Part shown: in pieces, positions 33,485 through 42,643 of the stretch
Numbering within the stretch: the first letter of the stretch is position 1
Layout: each line of letters opens with the position of its first letter
From: Shimia sp040225985
GTDB lineage: Bacteria > Pseudomonadota > Alphaproteobacteria > Rhodobacterales > Rhodobacteraceae
Assembly: GCF_040225985.1 (NCBI RefSeq)
Contig: NZ_JBBPEU010000003.1
Span: 124,001 to 188,000 of the forward strand
Length of the DNA stretch: 64,000 nucleotides
Direction: 5' to 3'
Program-made: the position numbers and the translations under genes
The notes under the pieces: generated by a model
The model's input: only the letters and a program-made list of their open reading frames with translations
The model's database searches: none
Told to the model about the DNA's origin: nothing

Positions 33485-34909
33485 ATGACACGCCAAGTCG
33501 TCACCCGCTTCGCCCCGTCGCCCACCGGTTTCCTGCATATCGGCGGCGCTCGTACGGCCCTGTTCAACTGGCTTTATGCGCGTGGACGCGGCGGTAAATT
33601 CCTGCTGCGTATCGAAGACACCGACCGTGAACGCTCGACCCCAGAGGCCACGGCCGCCATCCTGCAGGGGCTCTCGTGGCTGGGGCTGGATCATGACGGC
33701 GACGTCGTCAGCCAGTTCGAAGGGGCTGCGCGCCACGCCGAGGTGGCCCATCAACTGTTGGCCGAGGGCAAGGCCTATAAGTGTTTTGCCTCGCAAGACG
33801 ACATCGCCGCCTTCCGCGAGCAGGCCCGCGCCGAGGGCAAATCGACGCTCTATCGCAGCCCATGGCGCGATGCCGATCCGGCCAGCCACCCCGACGCGCC
33901 CTACGTCGTGCGCATCAAGGCGCCGCAGGACGGTACCACCGTGATCAAGGACGAGGTGCAGGGCCACGTCACCATCCGCAATGATCAACTGGATGACATG
34001 ATCTTGTTACGCTCGGATGGCACACCGGTTTACATGCTGGCCGTTGTTGTCGATGACCATGACATGGGTGTAACCCATGTGATCCGCGGGGACGATCACC
34101 TGAACAATGCCGCGCGCCAGATGATGATCTATGACGCGATGGGCTGGGACGTGCCGGTCTGGGCGCATATCCCGCTGATCCACGGCCCCGACGGCAAGAA
34201 ACTGTCGAAACGCCACGGGGCGCTGGGGGCCGAAGAGTATCAGAAGATGGGCTATCCGGCGGCTGGCATGCGCAATTACCTCGCCCGTCTGGGCTGGAGC
34301 CATGGCGACGACGAGTTCTTTACCGACGCGCAGGCGAAAGAGTGGTTCGACTTCGCTGGAATCGGAAAAAGCCCTGCGCGGTTCGACACCAAGAAGCTCG
34401 AAAACCTGTGCGGACAGCACATCGCTGCCAGCGAAGATGCCGCGCTGCTGCAAGAATTACTGGCTTTCCGCCGCGCAATTGGCGAGTCCGACCTGCCTGA
34501 CGACAAGAAGGACGGTTTGTCGCGGGGCATGTATTGCCTTAAAGAACGGGCCAAGACATTCCCGGAACTTACTGAAAAAGCTGAATTTATCCTTTCAGAT
34601 CGCCCCTTGCATCCGGATGCGAAGGCGCAAAAGAACCTTGATTCAGTATCCCGTGGTATACTGAAAGAATTGACGCCGCAGTTGCAAAATGCTAGCTGGT
34701 CGCGAGACGGATTGGAGGCTGTCACCAACTCTTTCGCAGACGCCAAAGAGATCAAATTCGGCAAGATGGCCGGACCCTTGCGGGCCGCGCTTGCCGGGCG
34801 AGCGGTGACACCCAGTGTATTCGACATGATGCTTGTTCTGGGGCGCGAGGAAACGATTGCCCGCCTTGAAGAAGCCGCAGATTTTGAACCGGAGGGCCAG
34901 CCGGGTTAA
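33485..34909 (+). CDS. gltX: Glutamate--tRNA ligase
   Basis: Charges tRNA-Glu. The 474-aa class I synthetase has RFAPSPTGFLHIGGARTALF (HIGG near residues 18-21), the glutamate-binding SPWRDAD region and KKLSKRHGA near residue 238. Length is normal. From about 34,320 to 34,880 codon use shifts to visibly more A/T in third positions (for example EFILSDRPLHP and SVSRGILKELTPQLQ coded with TTT, CTT, GAA, ATA) than in the first half. This suggests a recombined 3' portion. The frame and motifs remain intact. Confidence 0.95.
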   Translation: MTRQVVTRFAPSPTGFLHIGGARTALFNWLYARGRGGKFLLRIEDTDRERSTPEATAAILQGLSWLGLDHDGDVVSQFEGAARHAEVAHQLLAEGKAYKCFASQDDIAAFREQARAEGKSTLYRSPWRDADPASHPDAPYVVRIKAPQDGTTVIKDEVQGHVTIRNDQLDDMILLRSDGTPVYMLAVVVDDHDMGVTHVIRGDDHLNNAARQMMIYDAMGWDVPVWAHIPLIHGPDGKKLSKRHGALGAEEYQKMGYPAAGMRNYLARLGWSHGDDEFFTDAQAKEWFDFAGIGKSPARFDTKKLENLCGQHIAASEDAALLQELLAFRRAIGESDLPDDKKDGLSRGMYCLKERAKTFPELTEKAEFILSDRPLHPDAKAQKNLDSVSRGILKELTPQLQNASWSRDGLEAVTNSFADAKEIKFGKMAGPLRAALAGRAVTPSVFDMMLVLGREETIARLEEAADFEPEGQPG

Positions 34910-34981
34910 CCAACGCTGCCCCAACGACAGATAGACCGCCCGGATCATCCGCAATCCGGGCACGAGAGGAAGGGACCACGA

Positions 34982-36277
34982 ATGTCTGACACCCAGAAAA
35001 CAGCGAAGCTGACGATTGACGACAAGACCTACGACCTGCCGATCCACTCGCCGACCGCTGGCCCGGATGTTCTGGATATCCGCAAGCTCTATGGTCAGGC
35101 CGGTGTGTTCACCTATGATCCGGGTTTCACGTCAACCGCGTCTTGCGACTCGACCATCACCTATATCGACGGCGAGGCCGGTATCCTGCTGCACCGTGGC
35201 TATCCGATCGACCAGCTGGCCGGCAAATCGCATTACCTCGAGGTCTGCTTCCTGCTGCTTTACGGCTATCTGCCCTCTGCGGCCGAGCTGGAAAAGTTCG
35301 AAAGCACGATCACCCGCCACACCATGATCCACGAACAGATGCACAACTTCTTCCGTGGGTTCCGCCGAGATGCGCATCCGATGGCGACCATGGTGGGTGT
35401 GGTCGGGGCCATGTCGGCCTTCTATCATGACTCGACCGACATCTCGGACCCGCACCAGCGCGAGATCGCATCGCATCGCCTGATCGCGAAAATGCCGACC
35501 ATCGCCGCGATGGCCTATAAATATTCGATCGGTCAGCCCTTCGTGTATCCGCGCAACGATCTGGATTATGCGTCGAACTTCCTGCACATGTGCTTCTCGG
35601 TGCCTGCCGAGAAATACGAGGTGAACCCGATCCTGGCTCGCGCTATGGACCGTATCTTTACCCTGCACGCCGACCACGAACAGAACGCGTCGACCTCGAC
35701 CGTGCGTCTGGCGTCGTCGTCGGGGGCCAACCCGTTCGCCTGTATCGCAGCCGGCATCGCCTGCCTCTGGGGCCCGGCCCACGGTGGCGCCAACCAGGCC
35801 TGCCTGGAGATGCTCAAGGAAATCGGCTCCCCCGATCGCATTCCCGAGTATATCGCCCGCGCCAAGGACAAGAACGACCCGTTCCGCCTGATGGGCTTTG
35901 GCCACCGCGTCTACAAGAACCGCGACCCCCGCGCGACCGTGATGAAACAGTCGGCCGACGAGGTGCTGGAACTGCTGGGCGTCGAGGACAACCCGCTGTT
36001 GCAAGTTGCCAAGGAACTCGAGCACACTGCCCTGAACGATCCGTATTTCGCAGAGAAGAAGCTGTTCCCGAATGTCGACTTCTATTCGGGCATCATCCTC
36101 GAGGCGATGGGCTTCCCGACCTCGATGTTCACCCCGATCTTCGCATTGTCGCGTACCGTTGGCTGGATCTCGCAATGGAAAGAGCAGCTGTCGGATCCGG
36201 CGCACAAGATTGGTCGCCCGCGTCAGCTGTACCTTGGCGAGGTCGAGCGCGACTATACGGACATCGAGAATCGCTAA
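34982..36277 (+). CDS. gltA: Citrate synthase
   Basis: Entry enzyme of the TCA cycle, of the large hexameric Gram-negative type (431 aa). The catalytic residues are in FTLHADHEQNASTSTVRL, GPAHGGANQA and NVDFYSGI (His, His, Asp). The N-terminal extension with DIRKLYGQAGVFTYDPGF and the C-terminal GRPRQLYLGE are typical. AGGAAGGGA precedes the ATG. A hairpin, GCCCGGAT/ATCCGGGC (34938-34961), lies between gltX and gltA. A clear rho-independent terminator follows the gene. Confidence 0.97.
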   Translation: MSDTQKTAKLTIDDKTYDLPIHSPTAGPDVLDIRKLYGQAGVFTYDPGFTSTASCDSTITYIDGEAGILLHRGYPIDQLAGKSHYLEVCFLLLYGYLPSAAELEKFESTITRHTMIHEQMHNFFRGFRRDAHPMATMVGVVGAMSAFYHDSTDISDPHQREIASHRLIAKMPTIAAMAYKYSIGQPFVYPRNDLDYASNFLHMCFSVPAEKYEVNPILARAMDRIFTLHADHEQNASTSTVRLASSSGANPFACIAAGIACLWGPAHGGANQACLEMLKEIGSPDRIPEYIARAKDKNDPFRLMGFGHRVYKNRDPRATVMKQSADEVLELLGVEDNPLLQVAKELEHTALNDPYFAEKKLFPNVDFYSGIILEAMGFPTSMFTPIFALSRTVGWISQWKEQLSDPAHKIGRPRQLYLGEVERDYTDIENR

Positions 36278-36303
36278 GAGCGGTCTTTCCAGAAAGAATT
36301 CAA

Positions 36304-36337
36304 AACGCGCCCCGGCTCTGCCGTGGGCGCGTTTTTT
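36304..36337 (+). terminator. Rho-independent terminator of gltA
   Basis: AACGCGCCC (36304-36312) pairs with GGGCGCGTT (36325-36333) around a 12-base loop, and six T residues run to 36337. It lies 27 bases after the gltA stop codon. Confidence 0.92.
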
Positions 36338-36397
36338 GTGAATAAAAGCAAAAACTTGAAACGGTATCGGTACCTGCCGGCCATTGTTGACCGTTGG

Positions 36398-36445
36398 TTA
36401 ACAAAAATTAACACTTTTTGACTCGTCGCTCGAAACACCGATAAT
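36398..36445 (+). promoter_or_regulatory. Promoter of the RTX-type gene with upstream TTAAC repeats
   Basis: TTGACT (36418-36423) and GATAAT (36440-36445), 16 bases apart, form a good housekeeping promoter about 35 bases before the ATG. Just upstream, TTAAC occurs twice (36398-36402 and 36408-36412), exactly one helical turn apart. The pair resembles CtrA half-sites, but the spacer between the TTAA blocks is 6 bases rather than 7. Confidence 0.6.
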
Positions 36446-36479
36446 TGTGTCGAAATTGTGTTTCTCAGGAGTTCGTTTC

Positions 36480-38099
36480 ATGATTGCTGCATCCGTTATT
36501 CTTGGCGTTGCCTTCTGGGGCTGGGCTCTTATGGAAATTTTCGACGACGACGATGATGATTCAAACGCGTCGTCAGATGACTCGCAAACCGATGACGATT
36601 CGATGATCGACGACGGGGACGACGACAACACCGATGACGGTGATGACTCGGATGATGATGATGATGACGCCACTGATGGCGTTCAGATCATCGGCGATCA
36701 GGATGCCAACACCCTGACCGGGGGTGAAGGCGATGACACCATCATCGGTCGCGGCAACGATGACACCATCAAGGGCCTTGAAGGCAATGACGACCTGCGC
36801 GGCTGGGCGGGCAGCGACAGCATCAATGGCGGTCCGGGCGCCGACACGATCGACGGCGGTTCTGCCAATGACACACTGTTCGGCGGCGGTGGCTTTGACG
36901 AAATGACCGGCGGCACCGGCAATGACATGATCGACGGCCACACCTCGGATGACACACTTTATGGCGAAGAGGGCGCTGACACGCTGATGGGCGGATCGGG
37001 GGCCGACATGCTCATGGGTGGCGACGGCATGGATTCGCTCGTCGGGGAAGAGGATGATGACGCGCTGGACGGCGGCGCGGGCAATGACGTGCTGGACGGC
37101 GGTGTTGGGGCGGACATGCTCTATGGCGGGGCTGGCGACACGCTGACCGGCGGCGACGGGGAAGACACCTTTGCGCTGTTCTCGGACCAGTTCGACACCG
37201 AGAACCCGGGCGTGATCACCGATTTCGAGGCGGGCGATCAGCTCTTGCTGGTCTACCCCGAGGGCACAACGCCCCCCGCCTATTCAACCACGCAAGATGG
37301 CGACGACACACAGGTGCTGATGAACGGTGAACCGGTTCTGACGGTGCAGAATGCCGATGCCGCGGTGGTGGCCGATGCGATTTCGCTGGCCGAGGATGGC
37401 GACGAGGATAACTCGGACGATCCCACCAACAATATCATCATCGAGGGCGATGACAGTGACAACGCCATTGCCGGCACGGTTGAAGAAGACTTTATCTACG
37501 GGGCTGGCGGCAATGACAGCCTGGCCGGGGCCGACAGCGGCGACCTGATCCTTGGCGGCGATGGTGACGACACCGTGTTTGGCGAAGCCGGAGATGATGT
37601 GCTGATCGGCGGCGCGGGGGCGGACTCTGTGACTGGCGGTGTTGGTTCGGATATCATTGTCGGCTCGTCGCTTGTGGATGAGGACGCGCTGATTTCCTCA
37701 GCCCGGACAGCCACCACTGTGGACGACGTAGTGATCAACCTCGACACCTCGACCGACACTGACGCGGGAGATGTCCTGCGCGGCCAGATCGGGAATGACA
37801 CGATCATCATGGGCGAAGCTGACACTGTTTCCGGTGGCGCCGGAGCCGACCAGTTTGCCGCAGGCGAATGGATTGTGGATGGCGGCCCGGCGGTGATCAC
37901 CGATTTTGACGGAGATCGGGATATCCTGAGCTACAGCTACTCGGGCGACACAATGCCTGTTCTGACCATGACCATGGGCACGGATGGCAGTGCCGAAGTC
38001 ATGGCCGATGGTGTGCCGGTGATGATAGTCCAGAACCCGCCCGCCGGATTTGCGGTGACGGACGTGCAACTGCTCCGTATGGATGCGCCCGCAGCCTAA
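36480..38099 (+). CDS. Membrane-anchored acidic RTX-type calcium-binding protein
   Basis: A 539-aa protein. Residues 3-20 are hydrophobic (VILGVAFWGWALMEIF) and probably anchor it in the inner membrane. A linker of about 45 residues is mostly Asp and Ser. Two blocks of hemolysin-type nonapeptide repeats (GGxGxDxLx) follow, about residues 72-225 and 320-385, separated by globular modules of the form GVITDFEAGDQLLLVYPEG. A similar module closes the protein (AVITDFDGDRDILSYSY). Such repeats bind calcium and fold outside the cytoplasm. No type I secretion genes are adjacent. Start ATG 36480 follows AGGAG. Confidence 0.82.
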   Translation: MIAASVILGVAFWGWALMEIFDDDDDDSNASSDDSQTDDDSMIDDGDDDNTDDGDDSDDDDDDATDGVQIIGDQDANTLTGGEGDDTIIGRGNDDTIKGLEGNDDLRGWAGSDSINGGPGADTIDGGSANDTLFGGGGFDEMTGGTGNDMIDGHTSDDTLYGEEGADTLMGGSGADMLMGGDGMDSLVGEEDDDALDGGAGNDVLDGGVGADMLYGGAGDTLTGGDGEDTFALFSDQFDTENPGVITDFEAGDQLLLVYPEGTTPPAYSTTQDGDDTQVLMNGEPVLTVQNADAAVVADAISLAEDGDEDNSDDPTNNIIIEGDDSDNAIAGTVEEDFIYGAGGNDSLAGADSGDLILGGDGDDTVFGEAGDDVLIGGAGADSVTGGVGSDIIVGSSLVDEDALISSARTATTVDDVVINLDTSTDTDAGDVLRGQIGNDTIIMGEADTVSGGAGADQFAAGEWIVDGGPAVITDFDGDRDILSYSYSGDTMPVLTMTMGTDGSAEVMADGVPVMIVQNPPAGFAVTDVQLLRMDAPAA

Positions 38100-38100
38100 G

Positions 38101-38132
38101 CCCGACCACGTCTGTCGGGGGCCTTAACGGCC
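38101..38132. terminator. Hairpins between convergent genes
   Basis: CCCGAC (38101-38106) pairs with GTCGGG (38114-38119), and GGGCC-TTAAC-GGCCC overlaps its right side and runs into the 3' end of the PaaG-like gene. Both lie where the RTX-type gene and the PaaG-like gene converge. There is no T-run, so termination efficiency is uncertain. Confidence 0.4.
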
Positions 38133-38900
38133 CTCGAACTTGGCGGCACGCTTGTCGAGGAAGGCCACGACGCCCTCTTGGAAATCGCGGGTGCCGCCAC
38201 ATTTCCCTTGAAGCTTGGCCTCCAGCGTCAGTTGCCCTTCAAGCGTATTGCCAAGCGACGCCTGCATCGCCTCTTTGATCCGGCGATAGGCCATTGTCGG
38301 GCCCGTCGCCAGATGCGCGGCACGCGCCTTCCAATGGCTTTCAAACACGTCATCCGGCACATGTTCCCAGATCATGCCCCAGTCATCGGCCTGTTGCGCG
38401 GTGATCTTGTCGGCAAACAGCGCCGCGCCCATGGCCTTGGCCGATCCGACAAGACGCGGCAGGACGTATGTGCCCCCGGCATCCGGCATCAGGCCGATCC
38501 GCGCAAAAGCCTGCATGAAATAGGCGCTTTCCGAGGCGATCACCACATCCGCAGCCAGCGCAAGGTTGGCCCCTGCCCCGGCAGCGGCCCCGTTCACGGC
38601 GCTGATCACCGGCACGGGACAATCGGCAATCGCCCGGATCATCGGACCGTATTCGTCGCGCAGGGTGCGTTCCAAATCCATGTTAGAGGCATCCGCCCCA
38701 TCGCCCAGATCCTGCCCCGAGCAAAAGGCCCGCCCTGCCCCGGTCAGAACCACGACGCGCGCCTGTTGACCCGCCTCGATTACGGCATGGGTGATCTCGG
38801 CCCGCATGGTCGCGGTCAGGGCGTTCATAACGTCGGGACGGTTGAGCGTGATGACGGCAACCCCGTCCTCAAGCGCATAGGTGATCGTTTCAAAATCCAT
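38124..38900 (-). CDS. Enoyl-CoA hydratase/isomerase family protein, PaaG-like
   Basis: A 258-aa crotonase-fold enzyme. The oxyanion-hole segment GAGRAFCSGQDLGD and the conserved NGAAAGAGANLALAADVVIA and GLMPDAGGTYVLPRLVG segments match PaaG-type 1,2-epoxyphenylacetyl-CoA isomerase. That enzyme turns the epoxide into an oxepin in phenylacetate degradation. The rest of the paa pathway is not in the window, so it could instead be a general enoyl-CoA hydratase. The ATG at 38900 is the family start. It lies downstream of ccmH on the same strand with a 73-base gap. Confidence 0.82.
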   Translation of the reverse strand: MDFETITYALEDGVAVITLNRPDVMNALTATMRAEITHAVIEAGQQARVVVLTGAGRAFCSGQDLGDGADASNMDLERTLRDEYGPMIRAIADCPVPVISAVNGAAAGAGANLALAADVVIASESAYFMQAFARIGLMPDAGGTYVLPRLVGSAKAMGAALFADKITAQQADDWGMIWEHVPDDVFESHWKARAAHLATGPTMAYRRIKEAMQASLGNTLEGQLTLEAKLQGKCGGTRDFQEGVVAFLDKRAAKFEGR

Positions 38901-38973
38901 CGGACAAGCCCTCCTGCAACCCTGTTCGGATCACCTTAAACGCCACAAACCCCGCTCAAAGCGAAACCCCGCG

Positions 38974-39426
38974 TCAGTTTTCCATGATTTTTTTCAGCCG
39001 GGCCTGTTCGTCGTCACTCAGCGCTGGCTCGGCCTTTACCGGTGCAGTCGACCGGCGGCGCAGATACCCCACACCGACCCCCAGAGCAAGGAGCAGCATC
39101 GCCGGCCCCGCCAGCCACAGAACAAGGTTCGAGCCGCTGGTTTTCGGGTTGAGCAGCACATATTCGCCATACCGGTCGACGATAAAGGCCATGGCCTCTT
39201 CATCGGTGTCGCCTTCGGTCAGACGCTCGCGCACCAAAAGACGCAGGTCTCGCGCCAGTTCGGCATTTGAGTCGTCAATGCTCTCGTTGCGGCAGACAAG
39301 ACAGCGCAGGTCCTTGGACAGTTCACGCGCCCGTTCTTCAAGGACCGGATCGTCCAGCACCTCGTCTGGCTGAACGGCCCAGACCGGGGCCGCCAGCAAC
39401 ATCAGGATCATCAGGAACCGTTTCAT
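38974..39426 (-). CDS. ccmH: Cytochrome c-type biogenesis protein CcmH
   Basis: Thiol-reducing component of the system I cytochrome c maturation machinery, keeping apocytochrome CxxCH cysteines reduced. The 150-aa protein has a signal peptide (1-17), the LRCLVCRNESIDDS motif with Cys42 and Cys45, and one C-terminal transmembrane helix (about 107-127). The ATG at 39426 overlaps the ccmF stop by 4 bases, indicating coupling. The TPR part present in longer CcmH/CcmI proteins is absent. Confidence 0.93.
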   Translation of the reverse strand: MKRFLMILMLLAAPVWAVQPDEVLDDPVLEERARELSKDLRCLVCRNESIDDSNAELARDLRLLVRERLTEGDTDEEAMAFIVDRYGEYVLLNPKTSGSNLVLWLAGPAMLLLALGVGVGYLRRRSTAPVKAEPALSDDEQARLKKIMEN

Positions 39427-41396
39427 TCTGCGGGTACTCCGGCAGTGGGGGCCTTGCGTGCACCTGCGGCGACACGATACCGGCGGTCGGTCAGGCTGAG
39501 CACGCCACCCAGCGACATCAGCACACACCCCAGCCAGATCCAGTTGGTCAGCGGCTTGATGTAGGTGCGCAACGTGTACCCGCCATCCGCTTGCGGATCG
39601 CCAATCACCACGTAAACGTCGCGCAGGAAGCGATAGTCGATCGAGGCCTCGGTGGTCGGCATCGAGCGCACCGGATAAACCCGTTTCTCGGGGTTCAGCA
39701 CGGCGACAAACTCACCATCCTGGCGGACCGTGACATCGGCCATGGTCGACAGATAGTTCGGTCCCTCGACCTCGTTCACGGCGTCCAGCGTCAGTTCAAA
39801 CGCACCGACCTCAAAGGATTCCCCGACATAGGCAACGCGGATATCCTCGACCTCCCACGCCATCAATCCGGCAATCCCGACCATGGTCACGCCCAGCCCG
39901 GAATGTGCGACCGCCTTGCCCCAGTCGGCGCGCGGCAAACGGCCGAGCCGTTTCAGGCGTCCGCCAATCGGGCCACGGCCCGTGCGACTGAAGATGTCGA
40001 TGATTGCGCCAAAAACCAGCCATGTGCCAAGGAACACACCAACCGGTCCCAAAAGGCTCTTCTCGGTCTGGATGGACCACGCCAGCCCGGCCAATGCCAC
40101 GGCCAGAACCAGTGCCGGCATCAGTGGCTTCATGGTTTTCGAGATCACAGCCCGCTTCCATGGCATCATGGCCCCAACTGGCAGGATAATCCCGAGGATC
40201 ACCATGAAGGGCGTGAAGGCCATGTTGAAGAACGGCGCGCCAACGCTCAGCTTGCGGTCAAAGAACATCTCGGAAATCAGCGGCCAGATGGTTCCGATGA
40301 ACACCACGAAACAGGCTACGGCCAGAAGGATATTGTTCATCACCAGCGCGCTTTCGCGGCTGACCATGCCAAAAACGCCCTTGGCTTCCATCGCACTGGC
40401 GCGTGCAGCAAACAAGGTCAGCGCGCCGCCCATGAATACCGCCAGAATGGCAAGGATGAACACCCCGCGCTCGGGGTCATTGGCAAAGGCGTGGACCGAG
40501 GTGATCACGCCAGAACGCACGATAAACGTCCCGATCAGCGAGAAGCCGAAGGCCAGAATGGCCAGAAGGATGGTCCAGCTTTTCAGCGCCTCGCGCTTTT
40601 CGACCACGATGGCCGAGTGCAGCAGCGCCGCCGCCAGAAGCCAAGGCATGAACGAAGCGTTCTCGACCGGATCCCAGAACCAGAAACCACCCCAGCCGAG
40701 TTCGTAATAGGCCCACCACGATCCCAGCGCGATACCGATGGTCAGGAACACCCAGGCCGCCAGCGTCCACGGCCGCACCCACCGGCCCCAGGCCGCATCA
40801 ACACGCCCTTCGATCAGCGCGGCCACGGCAAAGCTGAACGCCATCGAAAGACCGACATAGCCAAGGTAAAGGAACGGCGGATGGAAGGCCAAGCCGGGGT
40901 CCTGCAACAGCGGGTTCAGGTCTTCGCCGTCAAACGGCGGCACGCCAAGCCGCAGGAACGGGTTCGAGGTGAACAGGATAAAGGCAAAGAAGGCCAGCGC
41001 GATCCACGACTGGACCGCCAGCGCCCGCGCTCTCATTGTCGGCGGCAGGTTGCCCCCGAACCACGCCAGCGTCGCCCCGAACAGCGTCAGGATCAGCACC
41101 CAGAGCAGCATCGAGCCCTCATGGTTGCCCCAGACGCCGCTCACCTTATAGAGCATCGGCTTGAGCGAGTGACTGTTCAGCGCCACCAGCCGCAGGCTGA
41201 AATCCGACACCACGAAGGAATAGGTCAGCGCAAGGAAGGACGCGAAGGTCAGGATGAATTGAACACCGGCGGCTGGTTCGGCCACGGCCATCCAGCCGGG
41301 CCAGCGCTTGTGCGCACCGATAAGAGGAATCACGGCCTGGACCAGAGCGGTCAAGGCGGCGAGGATCAACACGAAGTGGCCAAATTCTGCTATCAT
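39423..41396 (-). CDS. ccmF: Heme lyase CcmF
   Basis: A 657-aa polytopic inner-membrane protein that attaches heme to apocytochrome c together with CcmH. The WWD-domain region (WGGFWFWDPVENASFMPWLL) is intact. Periplasmic histidines in GNHEGSMLLWVLIL and LAFHPPFLYLGYVG are conserved heme ligands in the family. The ATG at 41396 (MIAEFGHFVLIL) is preceded by a G-rich ribosome binding site; upstream residues in frame are unlike the family. It lies 77 bases downstream of the holin-like gene. Confidence 0.94.
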   Translation of the reverse strand: MIAEFGHFVLILAALTALVQAVIPLIGAHKRWPGWMAVAEPAAGVQFILTFASFLALTYSFVVSDFSLRLVALNSHSLKPMLYKVSGVWGNHEGSMLLWVLILTLFGATLAWFGGNLPPTMRARALAVQSWIALAFFAFILFTSNPFLRLGVPPFDGEDLNPLLQDPGLAFHPPFLYLGYVGLSMAFSFAVAALIEGRVDAAWGRWVRPWTLAAWVFLTIGIALGSWWAYYELGWGGFWFWDPVENASFMPWLLAAALLHSAIVVEKREALKSWTILLAILAFGFSLIGTFIVRSGVITSVHAFANDPERGVFILAILAVFMGGALTLFAARASAMEAKGVFGMVSRESALVMNNILLAVACFVVFIGTIWPLISEMFFDRKLSVGAPFFNMAFTPFMVILGIILPVGAMMPWKRAVISKTMKPLMPALVLAVALAGLAWSIQTEKSLLGPVGVFLGTWLVFGAIIDIFSRTGRGPIGGRLKRLGRLPRADWGKAVAHSGLGVTMVGIAGLMAWEVEDIRVAYVGESFEVGAFELTLDAVNEVEGPNYLSTMADVTVRQDGEFVAVLNPEKRVYPVRSMPTTEASIDYRFLRDVYVVIGDPQADGGYTLRTYIKPLTNWIWLGCVLMSLGGVLSLTDRRYRVAAGARKAPTAGVPAE

Positions 41397-41473
41397 GCCC
41401 CCGTATATATTCCGCCCCGCCGTCCGGGCCAATGGCTTTCGTTGGGTCTGCGTTCACAATGTCGCGGCCCGCG

Positions 41474-42001
41474 TCAAGCCCGGCTGCGCCGCCAGTCTTC
41501 CAATGCGGGATTCCTATCGTCAAGACCGTCGTACAATGTATTGATTTCGCGTATATTTTCCACCACGATCGGCACGTTGCGCAGGGTTTCGGCGATCGAC
41601 TTCTGGAACGCCTGCCCCTTGGCCTGATGGCGCGCCCCGAAATAGAAACTGACGATCACCCCCAACAGCCACCAAAGCGGCTCGGGCACCAGCGCGATCC
41701 CTGCCATGCGTTCGGCAAACCAGACTGGGTCAATCATGGCCGACACCACCAGCCCCAAACAGCCAAGCGCCATCATCGGGCGCGGCAGGCGGTTGATGGC
41801 ATCCATGACCCTGTCAAACCGCCCGCGCCCGGTCTGGCGGTATTCGTCGGCCAGCGCGGCCATCGCCGCCAATTGCACCTGAACGCCACGTTCCGCCCCG
41901 GCCTCGGCATTCTCGCGAAACACCTCGACCGTGTCTTTAACCACATTGCGCCCGTCCCCGAAAATCAGCGCCAGCAACGACCCGAACATGCCCCCGTTCA
42001 T
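41474..42001 (-). CDS. Holin-family (3TM) protein
   Basis: A 175-aa protein of the 3TM holin family. A short N-terminal hydrophobic stretch (MFGSLLALIFG) is followed by an amphipathic helix (VVKDTVEVFRENAEAGAERG). Two membrane segments follow around LGCLGLVVSAMIDPVWFAERM and ALVPEPLWWLLGVIVSFYFG. Holins perforate the inner membrane to release the endolysin. The start at 42001 overlaps the upstream endolysin stop as ATGA; an alternative ATG at 42007 is possible. The homologous pair in Rhodobacter capsulatus releases gene transfer agents. No other phage genes lie near. Confidence 0.82.
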   Translation of the reverse strand: MNGGMFGSLLALIFGDGRNVVKDTVEVFRENAEAGAERGVQVQLAAMAALADEYRQTGRGRFDRVMDAINRLPRPMMALGCLGLVVSAMIDPVWFAERMAGIALVPEPLWWLLGVIVSFYFGARHQAKGQAFQKSIAETLRNVPIVVENIREINTLYDGLDDRNPALEDWRRSRA

Positions 42002-42606
42002 CCCCATGCCGCAATCCTTTCGCGGAAATCCGCATCGCTCAGGTGATAGCGCGGCGAAATGAACTCTTCCGCGCGCTTGATCCACCCGCCCTTGCCGCCT
42101 GCACGCGTGCGGGCGTATTTGCGGCTCGCCGGGCGTTGGTCGGCCAGACGGAAATAATAGTTGCGCCGCGCGATCCCATAAGCATCGACCAGATGATCGG
42201 GCGCTTCCTGCGCGATGCGCCAGCTGGCCTCGACCGTTCGCGGTCCGATCACCCCATCCACCGCAACCCGCGCGCCCATATCATTCAAAAGCCGTTGCAA
42301 AATCCTGACCGCATGTGCGCCTGCGTTTACATACATGTCGAACAGGCTCGGCTGGATCATCTGTGGCAGACGGTCCAGCCCCGGCCCGTGAAAATAATGA
42401 TCCAGAAAAATCTCTTCCGCTTGCGCAGCGGTCAGCCGCGCCACATCGGCGGCATCCACATCGCCGTCGTGATCCAGATCCAACCCTAAGCGGCGCATCG
42501 TGTGGATGGTCACCCCAAAATTCGTAGCACCGCCCGGATCGTCGGGGTCATTCACGAACCCGCCTTCCCGCGCGATGATCTCTCGCGCGATCTGCCTTAC
42601 ATCCAT
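41998..42606 (-). CDS. Endolysin: glycoside hydrolase family 108 N-acetylmuramidase
   Basis: A 202-aa peptidoglycan hydrolase. The N-terminal GH108 domain starts with the catalytic motif REGGFVNDPDDPGGATNFGV (Glu14). An inserted LDHDGDVDAADV segment resembles a calcium-binding loop. The C-terminal half (from about residue 115) matches the PG_binding_3 domain (VDGVIGPRTVEA). There is no signal peptide, so export would depend on the adjacent holin. The ATG at 42606 is supported by the family N-terminus. A CtrA-like site lies 38 bases upstream. The pair stands between ccmE and ccmF. Confidence 0.88.
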   Translation of the reverse strand: MDVRQIAREIIAREGGFVNDPDDPGGATNFGVTIHTMRRLGLDLDHDGDVDAADVARLTAAQAEEIFLDHYFHGPGLDRLPQMIQPSLFDMYVNAGAHAVRILQRLLNDMGARVAVDGVIGPRTVEASWRIAQEAPDHLVDAYGIARRNYYFRLADQRPASRKYARTRAGGKGGWIKRAEEFISPRYHLSDADFRERIAAWG

Positions 42607-42643
42607 GGCCCTCACCTCATTTGAAACTGTGTCCCCCAGCATT

